Positions 34,440 through 42,584 of a stretch of DNA of 44,243 nucleotides are shown here, piece after piece; positions within the stretch are counted from its first letter, which is position 1; the number at the start of each line of letters is the position of its first letter. The notes beneath the pieces were generated by a model. That model ran no database searches, was not told the DNA's origin, and saw only the letters and a program-made list of their open reading frames with translations. This stretch comes from an uncultured Muribaculaceae bacterium (GTDB lineage Bacteria > Bacteroidota > Bacteroidia > Bacteroidales > Muribaculaceae), in contig CAKTFH010000019.1 in NCBI GenBank assembly GCA_934555895.1, positions 1 to 44,243 on the forward strand, written 5' to 3'. The translations under genes were made by a program, and so were the position numbers.

Positions 34440-35158
34440 CTCGTGACAGAGATATGACAGGCGAACTCCAACATCCTTCTCTCGGCAACGTGCATGTGGT
34501 GATGAGATCGAACTCACGCCATGTATCTGCCCGGTGGAAAAACGGGCAGGTCAGCCTCAATGTACCCTATGGGGTGCGTGTGTCGGATATTCACCGCATT
34601 CTAAACGAACTTTCACCACGATTGCTCGCCAATCGCCCTGAACTCGCCTATTATCCGGGGCAGGAGCTGTTTTTTCCTTATGCCGATTTTGTGATTCGTA
34701 CTCAGTGTCTGCTACCATCGAAGATATTAGCAAAGGCTTCTGTGCCGGTTAGTTATATAGAGGTGGGTTCCGACTGGAATTTCGAACACTCATCGACCAC
34801 ACGCGCTATAAGCGACACATTGTGCTCGCTCGCGCTGCGCATAGCACCTCAGATACTCATCCCGAGGGCCAAGGAGCTTGCCGATATTGTAGGTCGTCAT
34901 CCCGTGGGGTGGAGCATATCCCGAGGGCACCGCATTCTGGGACGCTGCACTGCTCAAGGGGTGATTTCGCTAAGTTATGTGCTCGTGTTTTTGCCGAAAG
35001 ACCTTTCCGACTATGTGATATATCACGAACTGGCGCATCTGTCGGAAATGAATCACTCGCCGCGCTTCCATGCACTGCTCGATTCTTATCTCGGAGGGCG
35101 TGAGGAGGCGTTGGTGAAACAGTTGCGCCGCTATAGCTGGCCTGTATTACGGAAGTAA
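34436..35158 (+). CDS. YgjP-type (DUF45) metallopeptidase
   Basis: Predicted zinc metallopeptidase of the YgjP/WLM group, 240 residues. The zinc motif HELAH in YHELAHLSEMNHSPRFH is near 197-208, with a further histidine and the usual following Asn-His. The N-terminal half (RSNSRHVSARWKNGQVSLNVPYG, typical of the family: a beta sheet with the R-x-S-x-R pattern) is intact. An open frame extends back to 34307 inside nadK, but ATG 34436, overlapping the nadK stop by 4 bases, is the natural start. Its targets are unknown. Probably translated coupled to nadK. Confidence 0.88.
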   Translation: MTRDRDMTGELQHPSLGNVHVVMRSNSRHVSARWKNGQVSLNVPYGVRVSDIHRILNELSPRLLANRPELAYYPGQELFFPYADFVIRTQCLLPSKILAKASVPVSYIEVGSDWNFEHSSTTRAISDTLCSLALRIAPQILIPRAKELADIVGRHPVGWSISRGHRILGRCTAQGVISLSYVLVFLPKDLSDYVIYHELAHLSEMNHSPRFHALLDSYLGGREEALVKQLRRYSWPVLRK

Positions 35159-35258
35159 CATGCATATTTAATGCATACGACAACAGAGTTACAGAGTGTA
35201 ACATATGCCTCTATAATTAAATATTGCCTAGACAAATCCACTACAATATCATTATTCT

Positions 35259-35290
35259 ATTGCTTCAATGCTTTGTTTATCTTAATTTTG
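35259..35290 (+). promoter_or_regulatory. Promoter of the orphan receiver gene
   Basis: ATTG at 35259-35262 (consensus TTTG) and TAATTTTG at 35283-35290 are separated by exactly 20 bases. The leader to the ATG at 35371 would be about 75 bases. The receiver gene therefore has its own transcription unit, separate from nadK. Confidence 0.6.
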
Positions 35291-35370
35291 ACAATAGCAA
35301 CATCCGCGTATATGGCTTGAAGACTGTTTGCCGGGGCTGATACGGAATGTTCTGAATAAGTTACATTTTT

Positions 35371-35772
35371 ATGCAGACAAGCCTTGACAGTAATAGCCGT
35401 TTTCGTAGACGCATACTAATGGTCGATACTGATCCGGAAGTGTGCGACCTTGTCAGGTCGCAACTGAATCTTCCGGATTTCGATGTGGAGATATGTTCGT
35501 CTTTCGAAGATATTTTCAATATCGATCTCTCGCAATATGTGCTGATGATAATCGACATAAGTGCTGACGACAATTTTGGGCTTTCGCTTGTGGAACAGCT
35601 CAAGCAGCATCGCGAGACAGCTAATCTCGGCATTATAGTATGCTCACTCAATATGTCGCCTTCCAATATCATCAGTGCCCTTAATGCGGGCGCCGACGAC
35701 TATCTTATCAAACCGTTCTCGCTCCGTGAGCTTTCGGTGCGTGTACGCTCTGTGCTTCGCCGTCACATCTGA
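35371..35772 (+). CDS. Single-domain response regulator (orphan receiver)
   Basis: 133 residues forming one CheY-like receiver domain and nothing else. Acidic pocket D19 and D21 (MVDTDPEV), phosphoacceptor D62 (MIIDIS), the switch residue S92 (IVCSLN) and K114 (YLIKPFS) are all conserved, so it should be phosphorylatable. The sequence ends at VRSVLRRHI, exactly where OmpR-type regulators continue into their DNA-binding domain; no such domain follows after the stop. No histidine kinase is nearby. It might compete for or relay phosphate, or bind a partner. The region is AT-richer than the neighbouring genes. Confidence 0.87.
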   Translation: MQTSLDSNSRFRRRILMVDTDPEVCDLVRSQLNLPDFDVEICSSFEDIFNIDLSQYVLMIIDISADDNFGLSLVEQLKQHRETANLGIIVCSLNMSPSNIISALNAGADDYLIKPFSLRELSVRVRSVLRRHI

Positions 35773-35825
35773 TGGCTTCAGCACTTATTCTCTTTTCAGA
35801 ATTTTAGGAAAATATAATAAGTTAA

Positions 35826-35864
35826 TTCCGGTAATGCTCCGTGAGACCACGGCCATTACCGGAA
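35826..35864. terminator. Hairpin terminator between convergent genes
   Basis: TTCCGGTAATG pairs perfectly with CATTACCGGAA (11 pairs). Inside it CCGTG/CACGG forms a second stem with an AGAC loop, so the whole is a long two-part hairpin. It lies between the receiver gene (plus) and the uridine kinase (minus). T-runs are modest on both sides. Confidence 0.65.
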
Positions 35865-35882
35865 TAATTGTGTATAGTCTTG

Positions 35883-37577
35883 TCAATATTTGAAGCTCGA
35901 GCCACCGAGGAATTCCCGGAGGAGACTCGTGGGCGGTATGCTCCGCTCGCCTATCTGGCGGAAGTAACCAAGAAAGCGGCGCAGACGGTGTGCTTCGGCG
36001 TATTCAGGAACATCATTGGGCACATCGCGCAGAATGGCTTCACCATAGTCTTTCATCACTCCGAGCTCGAAAATCAGCGATGAGTTGAACATGCTGTCGG
36101 CATTTTCCTGGAAAGGGAAAATCCATTTTTCTTCGCCGCGGCGCACGCTCGGCCAGCGCCTGATGGTATCCGTGGCCGATGTGCCGCGATACTTGTAATC
36201 GCGTATAATGCGGCGTAGCAGGCGGTTGTCGGTCGTGGGAATCCAGTTGTGGTCGTCGATTGAGAGTGTGGTGAGAGCCGACACATACACACGATATTTC
36301 ATACGCTCCTCTATTTCGCCGGTGAGTTCGGGATTGAGGCCGTGGATACCCTCTATTAACAGAATCGATCCTTCGTCGAGGCGTATTTTATCACCTTTAT
36401 AGATGCGTTTGCCCAGCTCGAAATTGTAGGTGGGTAGGCTCACTTCCTCGCCGCGAATCAGTGCGCGCAGGTCGGTGTTGAACTGTTGCAGGTCGAGAGC
36501 GTAGATCGATTCGTAGTCATAGTCGCCGTCGGCATCGAGCGGGGTGTGTTCTCGGTTTACAAAATAATTGTCGAGCGATATGATGCGCGGTTTCAGTAGA
36601 TTGGCCATCAGATAGATGCCGAGGCGCTTTGTGGTGGTGGTCTTGCCCGACGACGACGGGCCTGCCACCAGCACTATGCGGGCTCCGCCGTCGCGGTAAC
36701 GCCGGGTTATCTCGTCGGCTATGGCCGCTATCTTCTTGTCGTGCAGTGCTTCGGCCACATTGATGAGGTCGGCTGACAGGTTCTGGTCCACGGCTTTGTT
36801 GAGTTGGCCCACATTGCGTATGCCAAGCACTTCGTTGAAGTGCAGATAATCAAGATAGGCGTTGTACATCTTCTCCTGCGGCACAAATTCATTGACCTTC
36901 GAGGGTGTGCATTTCGACGGTCCCATGAGCAGGAATCCCTTTTTGTAAGGCAACAGGGCGAACACTCCGAGACATCCCGTGCGGGGCGCGAGTGCGCCGT
37001 AATAGCTGTCGGTGACACCGTCGAGAGTATAGCTGGTGGTATAAAGTTCATGTATACTTTCCAGAAGCTGCACTTTGTCGTTGAGACCCTCCTCGCTGAA
37101 GCGCTTCAGCATGTCGGATGTGAGGCATTCCTCGCGCACAAACGGTATGTCGCGCTTCACAAGCTCGCGCATGCGCTTCTCAAGCAGCGGCAGGGCATCT
37201 TTCACGGCATCCGGCTCCATGAACTTGCCGTCGCTTATAAGCAGGCAGTAGTAGCCTCCCGATATGGAATGCTCGATGCGGAGCCGCATGGTTTTGCCGA
37301 AAATCTGCGACACGGCGCAGTAGAGCATCATGCAGAGCGAGCGCACATACACGCGGCCGCCTTGGGGACTTTTCACATTGAGAAATTCCACCATCTTTGG
37401 GCCGTATACCTGATATTGCAGCGGCTCGTTCTTGTTGTTTACCAGAGCGCAGATGGGGGCAAGATCGCCTGTGAGCGGCTTGCCGATGCGTGCGGCTATC
37501 TCGCCGAGGGTGTCACCGCCTTCCACATCAATGTATTCGTTGAGATTCTTGCAGTATATTTTCAGACTGTTGCTCAT
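35883..37577 (-). CDS. TGS-domain nucleoside (uridine) kinase
   Basis: Fusion protein of 564 residues. The N-terminus resembles the TGS and editing-like domains of threonyl-tRNA synthetase (LKIYCKNLNEYIDVEGGDTL at the start; later IEHSISGGYYCLL). The C-terminal half is a uridine-kinase/phosphoribulokinase-type P-loop kinase, with Walker A GPSSSGKTTTTKR (P-loop 306-313) and later ISLDNYFVNREHTPLDADGDYDYES and LLIEGIHGLNPELT. This domain architecture is widespread in Bacteroidota and is annotated as nucleoside kinase, probably salvaging uridine or cytidine. The real substrate is not certain. Downstream of the Kdo-kinase-like gene by 36 bases. Confidence 0.9.
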   Translation of the reverse strand: MSNSLKIYCKNLNEYIDVEGGDTLGEIAARIGKPLTGDLAPICALVNNKNEPLQYQVYGPKMVEFLNVKSPQGGRVYVRSLCMMLYCAVSQIFGKTMRLRIEHSISGGYYCLLISDGKFMEPDAVKDALPLLEKRMRELVKRDIPFVREECLTSDMLKRFSEEGLNDKVQLLESIHELYTTSYTLDGVTDSYYGALAPRTGCLGVFALLPYKKGFLLMGPSKCTPSKVNEFVPQEKMYNAYLDYLHFNEVLGIRNVGQLNKAVDQNLSADLINVAEALHDKKIAAIADEITRRYRDGGARIVLVAGPSSSGKTTTTKRLGIYLMANLLKPRIISLDNYFVNREHTPLDADGDYDYESIYALDLQQFNTDLRALIRGEEVSLPTYNFELGKRIYKGDKIRLDEGSILLIEGIHGLNPELTGEIEERMKYRVYVSALTTLSIDDHNWIPTTDNRLLRRIIRDYKYRGTSATDTIRRWPSVRRGEEKWIFPFQENADSMFNSSLIFELGVMKDYGEAILRDVPNDVPEYAEAHRLRRFLGYFRQIGERSIPPTSLLREFLGGSSFKY

Positions 37578-37613
37578 AAATTCAGGTTTTTGGGTTAGGT
37601 TTTCATGGCCGGC

Positions 37614-38408
37614 TCATTTGCCTATCATATGTTTGAAATGCTCCTTGCGTTCGTGTTTCTGTTGCCATTCGCGGGCTATGGCCATGGCTTCCGTGGAGGT
37701 GGCTTCGGGGTCGAGGCCTGCGGCGACGGCATATTCACGTGCGAGGCGCCCTATCCAGGGTATATCCCATGATATGGACTTGAAATTGAGCATGAGCAGT
37801 TTCTCGTCGGTGACGCCGAATTCCATGCGGTTGAGATCAACATAGAAAAACTCGTATTCATCCCCGGCGGTTCGGTTCACCAGTATGTTGCCGGGAGAGA
37901 AGTCGTGGAACCACACTCCGGCACGGTGCAGCCGTGCCATCTCGCATCCGAGGGCGCGGGTGAGCTCGTGGCTGTCGTCACGGGTCTCGCAGTTGCGTAC
38001 GTTGGGATAGGGGAGCTGTTCGCAGAAGTAATAGCTGTGTGTCATCTTTATCCAGGCGCCGGGCCAAGGACCGCAGTGTACCTCGCTGTAGGCGAGCGGC
38101 AGGGGAGTACCGAATCCAAGACGGCGCAGTTCCATAGCGTTGTCAAACGACCGGCGCGCCTTGCTGTGCCGGAAAGTGCGGTACACATATCCGTTGGGAA
38201 ACGGAGGCACGCGGAAAGCTTTCACATTCACCGGCATGCCGAGGTCGTTGCCTCCGGTGCCGGGCGGAAGATAAAACAGCCGATTGCGCCGCCCGCGATA
38301 CACCTCCACGGCTTCGGGAGCCACTTCGCCCGCGCTGACACGTGCCACCATGGTTGCGCCGCAGTGGCCGCATGCATCTCCAATCACGGTTTTCACTCTG
38401 GTTGCCAT
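37614..38408 (-). CDS. Kdo/WaaP-type lipopolysaccharide kinase
   Basis: Small protein-kinase-fold enzyme (264 residues) of the family that phosphorylates Kdo or heptose in the LPS core. The kinase residues can be followed: K63 in VNVKAFR (ATP), the catalytic loop HRAGVWFHDFSPGNILV (H168, D169, N174) and D191 in VDLNRMEF (metal, in place of DFG). It is cytoplasmic. It lies between the PAP2 phosphatase (12 bases upstream) and the uridine kinase, and close to a phosphoethanolamine transferase, supporting a lipid A/core role. A role as Kdo kinase (KdkA-like) is inferred. Confidence 0.88.
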   Translation of the reverse strand: MATRVKTVIGDACGHCGATMVARVSAGEVAPEAVEVYRGRRNRLFYLPPGTGGNDLGMPVNVKAFRVPPFPNGYVYRTFRHSKARRSFDNAMELRRLGFGTPLPLAYSEVHCGPWPGAWIKMTHSYYFCEQLPYPNVRNCETRDDSHELTRALGCEMARLHRAGVWFHDFSPGNILVNRTAGDEYEFFYVDLNRMEFGVTDEKLLMLNFKSISWDIPWIGRLAREYAVAAGLDPEATSTEAMAIAREWQQKHERKEHFKHMIGK

Positions 38409-38420
38409 AGATGGTGCCTG

Positions 38421-39338
38421 TTAAAATACTATGCCGCCCGATACACCGTAGAAACCGCCTGAGGCTACTGGCGTCAGGGCCCATGTCACGCTCCGGTCGC
38501 TCCGTCGCGAGGTCGAGAGCGACTGCTGCAACTCGTCGCGGTGCATTCGTACGCGTTTGCGGAATATCTTGGGGTAGAGCCAGTAGGCGAAGGTGGTGCT
38601 GAGGTAGCCCAGGGCCGCGCCGCCCGCCACATCGTTTATCCAGTGGCGGTCGTTGTGTATGCGCAGATAACCCACGGCTACGCCCACGGCATAGCCCGAC
38701 ATGGCCACCCATTTGTTCTTGTCCCAGTATTCGCGGCGCAGGTATTCGGCGCCCATGAACACCGTGCCGGTGTGGCCGCTCGGAAACGAGTTGCGGGCAC
38801 CTGTGTCAGGCCGCTGCTCCTTGAAGCTCTGTTTCATTGCGAAATTCACTATGCGGAAGGTGGCGTAGCTCATGGCCAGCAGGATAGTGCGGTCGAGCAG
38901 ATTGTGCTGGCTTTTGTAGCCTGTGAAGGGGAGTGCCCAGCCCACTATCATAGGAGCGTATTGAATCCAGTTGTCGACTTCGGTTTTGTCCTTGCCGTGG
39001 TGCGACAATGCATGCTGCACTTCCTCGCGCCAGTGCACGAGCCAGGGAGTGCGCACGAACAGCGCCGAGGCAGCGAACACCCCCGCGCCTACGGCAAATT
39101 CTCCCCAGTGCACATCACAGCTTGTGTCGCCGAGGTGCGCAAGCTGTTTCACAAGGCTCTCATCGGCAACCGGGGTAGTGAGGGGTGCCAGAGTGTCGGG
39201 GAGCAGTGTGGTCTCCTCAACCGCCATAGTCTCTTCGGTGTATATGGTGCCGTCGGCTTCGGGAAGGGGAGCGGCCGGCTGGCCCTGCATCCCGACATTC
39301 CCGGCGAAAATTATCAGAAATATCAGTAAATATCGCAT
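38421..39338 (-). CDS. PAP2-family phosphatase (lipid phosphatase)
   Basis: PAP2 superfamily enzyme, likely dephosphorylating a membrane lipid such as lipid A or undecaprenyl pyrophosphate on the periplasmic side. The three signature parts are visible: KQSFKEQRP, then PSGHTG, then GYLRIHNDRHWINDVAGG (R, H and D). A signal-like N-terminus (RYLLIFLIIFAGNVGMQG) precedes a Thr/Glu/Pro-rich linker and membrane helices. The open frame reaches 39356, but a -7 motif at 39370-39377 would put the transcription start almost on that ATG. ATG 39338 (M7) gives a better leader and signal peptide, 305 residues. It starts a transcript with the Kdo-kinase-like and uridine kinase genes. Confidence 0.87.
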   Translation of the reverse strand: MRYLLIFLIIFAGNVGMQGQPAAPLPEADGTIYTEETMAVEETTLLPDTLAPLTTPVADESLVKQLAHLGDTSCDVHWGEFAVGAGVFAASALFVRTPWLVHWREEVQHALSHHGKDKTEVDNWIQYAPMIVGWALPFTGYKSQHNLLDRTILLAMSYATFRIVNFAMKQSFKEQRPDTGARNSFPSGHTGTVFMGAEYLRREYWDKNKWVAMSGYAVGVAVGYLRIHNDRHWINDVAGGAALGYLSTTFAYWLYPKIFRKRVRMHRDELQQSLSTSRRSDRSVTWALTPVASGGFYGVSGGIVF

Positions 39339-39369
39339 TTGTAAGGGTTCTGACATAATGAATACATCG

Positions 39370-39377
39370 CAAATTTA
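39370..39377 (-). promoter_or_regulatory. -7 promoter element of the PAP2 gene
   Basis: Minus-strand reading TAAATTTG matches TAnnTTTG. Transcription would start near 39363. No convincing -33 element. Confidence 0.5.
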
Positions 39378-39400
39378 CTCAATTATTTTTATTAATTGCC

Positions 39401-39408
39401 TAACTTTG
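39401..39408 (+). promoter_or_regulatory. -7 promoter element of the phosphoethanolamine transferase gene
   Basis: TAACTTTG matches TAnnTTTG, with the transcription start near 39415. This excludes the upstream TTG at 39396 and leaves ATG 39432 as start. It is divergent from the PAP2 promoter, 23 bases away. Confidence 0.55.
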
Positions 39409-39431
39409 CATTTATTAAAACATGCATTGAA

Positions 39432-41276
39432 ATGACATATATCACATATGCCCTGATTGCCGCCGGACTGTTCATAGCGGTGACAGCGCTCTATTTCATT
39501 CTGTCGAAGGGGCTGTCGGCAAGCGCTGTGCATCAGCAGCTCTCGCGATATGCCGTGGCCTCGGTGCTGGCTGTAGCTCCGCTGGCCATCGCCGGCAATG
39601 TGGTGTGGAAGCTGCCTCTGACCCTTATTGTGGCGGTGAGCGCCCTCACCATGCTCACTTTCCCAGTGCTTCAGTTCGTGGCCGACCACCGCAGGGTGGC
39701 CGAAATCGACAACCGCATGGACTTTGCCTTCGGCCTCTATCTTTTCGGCTTCCTCACAGGCGGTTACTTCACCTTCACATCCCTTCTGCCATCCTCGCAT
39801 AACCTTATTACCACCGTATTGGCAGCGCTGGAGTTGCCGCTGATTATTCTCGCGGCATTTCAGATAGTCTATTTTATAATCTATCATGCGGCTGTAGACC
39901 ATGACGGGCTTAAGCTTGTGCTCGACACCGATGTCAACGAGGTGCTTGAATTTCTGCGTTCTTTCTCGCCGTGGCTCATGATTCCGGGAGTGGTGGTTAT
40001 GATAGCATTCATCTGTACGTGGTTCTGGCTCAACTTCAACGATTCGATTCCTTTCGCCGGCAATCTGCCCTGGTGGCGCACGGCTCTTTTGGGGTGCTAC
40101 TCCGTGGCCATGTGGGTGATAACCTTCCATGGGAAGCGCTCCCCTTTCCGCCGCTCCGGCTTGCCCAACCTCTATTATGAGGACCGTGAGCACGCTCGTC
40201 TCATCGAAGGATATTCGGCTGGAACATCGGCCCGCAGGGGAGCGCTCAATGTTTCCTCGCCGCTGTTTCCGCCGCTCACCACATCGGGTGGACGCACCTA
40301 TATACTGGTGATAGGGGAGTCGGCCTCACGCGACTATATGCATGCCTTCAATCCCGTCAAGGCCAACGAGGGCACTACTCCTTGGCTCGACTCCATGGCC
40401 GCGCAGGGGAGTGCTATGCTTTTTCCAAATGCCTATTCATGCCACTTCCAGACGGTGCCCACACTCACGCGGGCACTCACCTCGCTCAGCCAGTATGCCC
40501 CGGGGTCGTTTCCCTCGTCACCGTCGGTGATAGATGTGGCTAACGCACTCGGCCTCAGGACCTACTGGTTCTCGAACCAGGGACATATCGGCGCAAACGA
40601 CACGGCTGTGACACTTGTGGCCGAAACCGCCGACCGTGCGGCATGGACCTCACAGAGCGTTAACCGACACTCCTACGACGGTGCTCTGCCGCGCTTTCTC
40701 GAGGAGGTGGATCCGGCGGCCGACAAGCTCGTGGTGTTTCATCTCATAGGTTCGCATTTCACCTACTCCAACCGTTATCCGCAGGAGGAGGCTTTCTTCA
40801 AGCCTGCAAGTGCCTCGGAATCGTATCTGAGCGCTTACCGCAACTCATTGCGCTACACCGACAAGGTGCTCCGCGACATCTACGATTACGCCTCGCAGCA
40901 TCTTAATCTGCAGTTCATGCTCTATTGCTCCGACCACTCCGATATCCCCGACCGTCGGCGCACACCGGTTTTCGACGATTTCGGCAAGCTGCGCATCCCC
41001 ATGGCGCTGGTCACCGCTCCCGCTTTCGAGAAGGAATCGGCCGAAGTGCTTTCCAGCCTGAAAAGGAATGCTTCACGCTCGTTCTCCAACGATTTGCTCT
41101 TCAATCTGTTGTGCGGCCTCCTGCAGGTGACCGACAGTGGCGTGCCGCGTGTGCTGCCGCCGGAACTTAACCTCTGCTCGCCGTCTTATGCCCTTACACC
41201 TGCCACCACCCGGGTGCTCACCGGCACAGCTGTGGTGGCTGATGACCCTCGTTATTCACAATCACCTAACAATTAA
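39432..41276 (+). CDS. Phosphoethanolamine transferase, sulfatase fold (EptA-like)
   Basis: Inner-membrane enzyme (614 residues) that transfers phosphoethanolamine from phosphatidylethanolamine to lipid A or core sugars. Five or so N-terminal membrane helices run to about 230, then a periplasmic alkaline-phosphatase-type domain. VIGESASRDY holds the metal-binding acid, and SCHFQTVPTLTRALTS contains the catalytic threonine (probably T341 in FQTVP). FHLIGSHFTYSNRYP and YCSDHSDIPDRRR carry the late metal ligands. It faces the PAP2 and Kdo-kinase-like genes divergently, which together suggest lipid A remodelling: removal of phosphate followed by addition of phosphoethanolamine. Symbol not given because the exact acceptor is unknown. 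Confidence 0.9.
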   Translation: MTYITYALIAAGLFIAVTALYFILSKGLSASAVHQQLSRYAVASVLAVAPLAIAGNVVWKLPLTLIVAVSALTMLTFPVLQFVADHRRVAEIDNRMDFAFGLYLFGFLTGGYFTFTSLLPSSHNLITTVLAALELPLIILAAFQIVYFIIYHAAVDHDGLKLVLDTDVNEVLEFLRSFSPWLMIPGVVVMIAFICTWFWLNFNDSIPFAGNLPWWRTALLGCYSVAMWVITFHGKRSPFRRSGLPNLYYEDREHARLIEGYSAGTSARRGALNVSSPLFPPLTTSGGRTYILVIGESASRDYMHAFNPVKANEGTTPWLDSMAAQGSAMLFPNAYSCHFQTVPTLTRALTSLSQYAPGSFPSSPSVIDVANALGLRTYWFSNQGHIGANDTAVTLVAETADRAAWTSQSVNRHSYDGALPRFLEEVDPAADKLVVFHLIGSHFTYSNRYPQEEAFFKPASASESYLSAYRNSLRYTDKVLRDIYDYASQHLNLQFMLYCSDHSDIPDRRRTPVFDDFGKLRIPMALVTAPAFEKESAEVLSSLKRNASRSFSNDLLFNLLCGLLQVTDSGVPRVLPPELNLCSPSYALTPATTRVLTGTAVVADDPRYSQSPNN

Positions 41277-41290
41277 ACGCTTATATTACA

Positions 41291-42523
41291 GTGGCACTAA
41301 ATTATATCTGGATAGCTTTTTTTATTCTCGCATTCATTGCGGCTGTGATACGCACCATTTTCATGGGCGACTTTCAGGTGTGGTCCGACATCGTGGGCGC
41401 GTCGTTCACCTCGGCGGCCACGGCTTTTGAGATAGCACTGGGGCTAACGGGCGTTCTCTCGCTGTGGCTCGGACTGATGAAGATAGGCGAGCGCGCTGGT
41501 GTGATAGGCTTTTTCGGTCGTCTGATTTCGCCGCTGTTCACCCGTCTTTTTCCTGGAGTGCCAAAGGACCATCCCGCCATGGGGTCGATTTTCATGAATG
41601 TGTCGGCCAATATGCTCGGCCTCGACAATGCCGCCACGCCGCTTGGCCTCAAGGCCATGCATGAGCTCCAGACCCTCAACCCGAAGAAGGATACTGCCAC
41701 CGACGCCATGATTATGTTTCTGATTCTTAATGCTTCGGGTCTCTGTTTCATCCCTATCTCCATAATGATGTACCGTGCGCAGGCTGGCGCGGCCAATCCC
41801 ACCGATATATTTCTTCCCATACTCCTCGCCACCTTCATTTCCACCCTCGTTGGCATCGTGGCCCTGTGTCTGCGTCAGCGCATACGCCTTACCGACCCCG
41901 TGCTTCTGGCGTGGCTGCTTTGCATGGGTGGTATAATAGCCGTGACGGTGTGGTTTTTCTCAGGCATGGACGGCGCGAGAGTGGAGCGGCTCTCGGGCTT
42001 CATCGCCAATCTCATACTTTTTTCGGTAATCATCACCTTCATACTGGCCGGTCTGCGCAAGCGCGTGAACATGTATGAGACCTTCATCGAGGGGGCTAAG
42101 GACGGCTTCAACACCGCTGTGAAGATCATTCCTTATCTGGTGGCCATTCTCGTTGCCATAGGTATGTTTCGCGCCTCCGGAGCCATGGATTTCCTCACCG
42201 ACGCCACAAGGCAGGGCGTCGCTGCGCTCGGCATCGACACCGGCTGGGTGGAGGCCCTTCCCACGGCGCTGATGAAACCCTTGAGCGGTTCAGGCTCGCG
42301 TGGCATGATGGTCGACCTCATGTCCACCTACGGTCCCGATGCTTTCGTAAGCCGTGTGAGCGCCGCCATCCAGGGGAGCACCGACACCATGTTCTACGTG
42401 CTGGCCGTGTATTTCGGCTCTGTAGGCATACGCCGCACCCGCTATGCGGTGCCCTATGCCCTCCTCGCCGACCTTTCTGGCACCCTTGCCGGCATCTTCG
42501 CCGCCTACATCTTCTTCGGCTAA
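41291..42523 (+). CDS. Fused SpmA/SpmB-type membrane protein (nucleoside recognition domains)
   Basis: Integral membrane protein of 410 residues that joins two gate-type domains. The N-terminal half resembles SpmA (GLTGVLSLWLGLMKIGERAG, MGSIFMNVSANMLGLDNAATPLG). The C-terminal half resembles SpmB (GAKDGFNTAVKIIPYLVAILVAIGMF, PLSGSGSRGMM, IQGSTDTMFYVLAVYFGS). In Bacilli these are separate spore maturation proteins, but this organism does not sporulate, so a different transport role is likely. The fused form is common in Bacteroidota. The start is GTG 41291, 14 bases past the transferase stop, so the two are likely co-transcribed. Function unknown. Confidence 0.9.
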   Translation: MALNYIWIAFFILAFIAAVIRTIFMGDFQVWSDIVGASFTSAATAFEIALGLTGVLSLWLGLMKIGERAGVIGFFGRLISPLFTRLFPGVPKDHPAMGSIFMNVSANMLGLDNAATPLGLKAMHELQTLNPKKDTATDAMIMFLILNASGLCFIPISIMMYRAQAGAANPTDIFLPILLATFISTLVGIVALCLRQRIRLTDPVLLAWLLCMGGIIAVTVWFFSGMDGARVERLSGFIANLILFSVIITFILAGLRKRVNMYETFIEGAKDGFNTAVKIIPYLVAILVAIGMFRASGAMDFLTDATRQGVAALGIDTGWVEALPTALMKPLSGSGSRGMMVDLMSTYGPDAFVSRVSAAIQGSTDTMFYVLAVYFGSVGIRRTRYAVPYALLADLSGTLAGIFAAYIFFG

Positions 42524-42533
42524 AAAACAAAGA

Positions 42534-42562
42534 CGCTGTGCCGGTAAGTCTCCGGCACAGCG
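42534..42562 (-). terminator. Intrinsic terminator of the propeller-protein gene
   Basis: CGCTGTGCCGG and CCGGCACAGCG form a perfect 11-pair stem with a 7-base loop. On the minus strand the stem is followed by a T-rich tract (TCTTTGTTTTTT), the expected layout for the gene ending at 42585. The plus side lacks a T-run. Confidence 0.8.
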
Positions 42563-42584
42563 CCTGATAGTCAGTCAAAATTGT

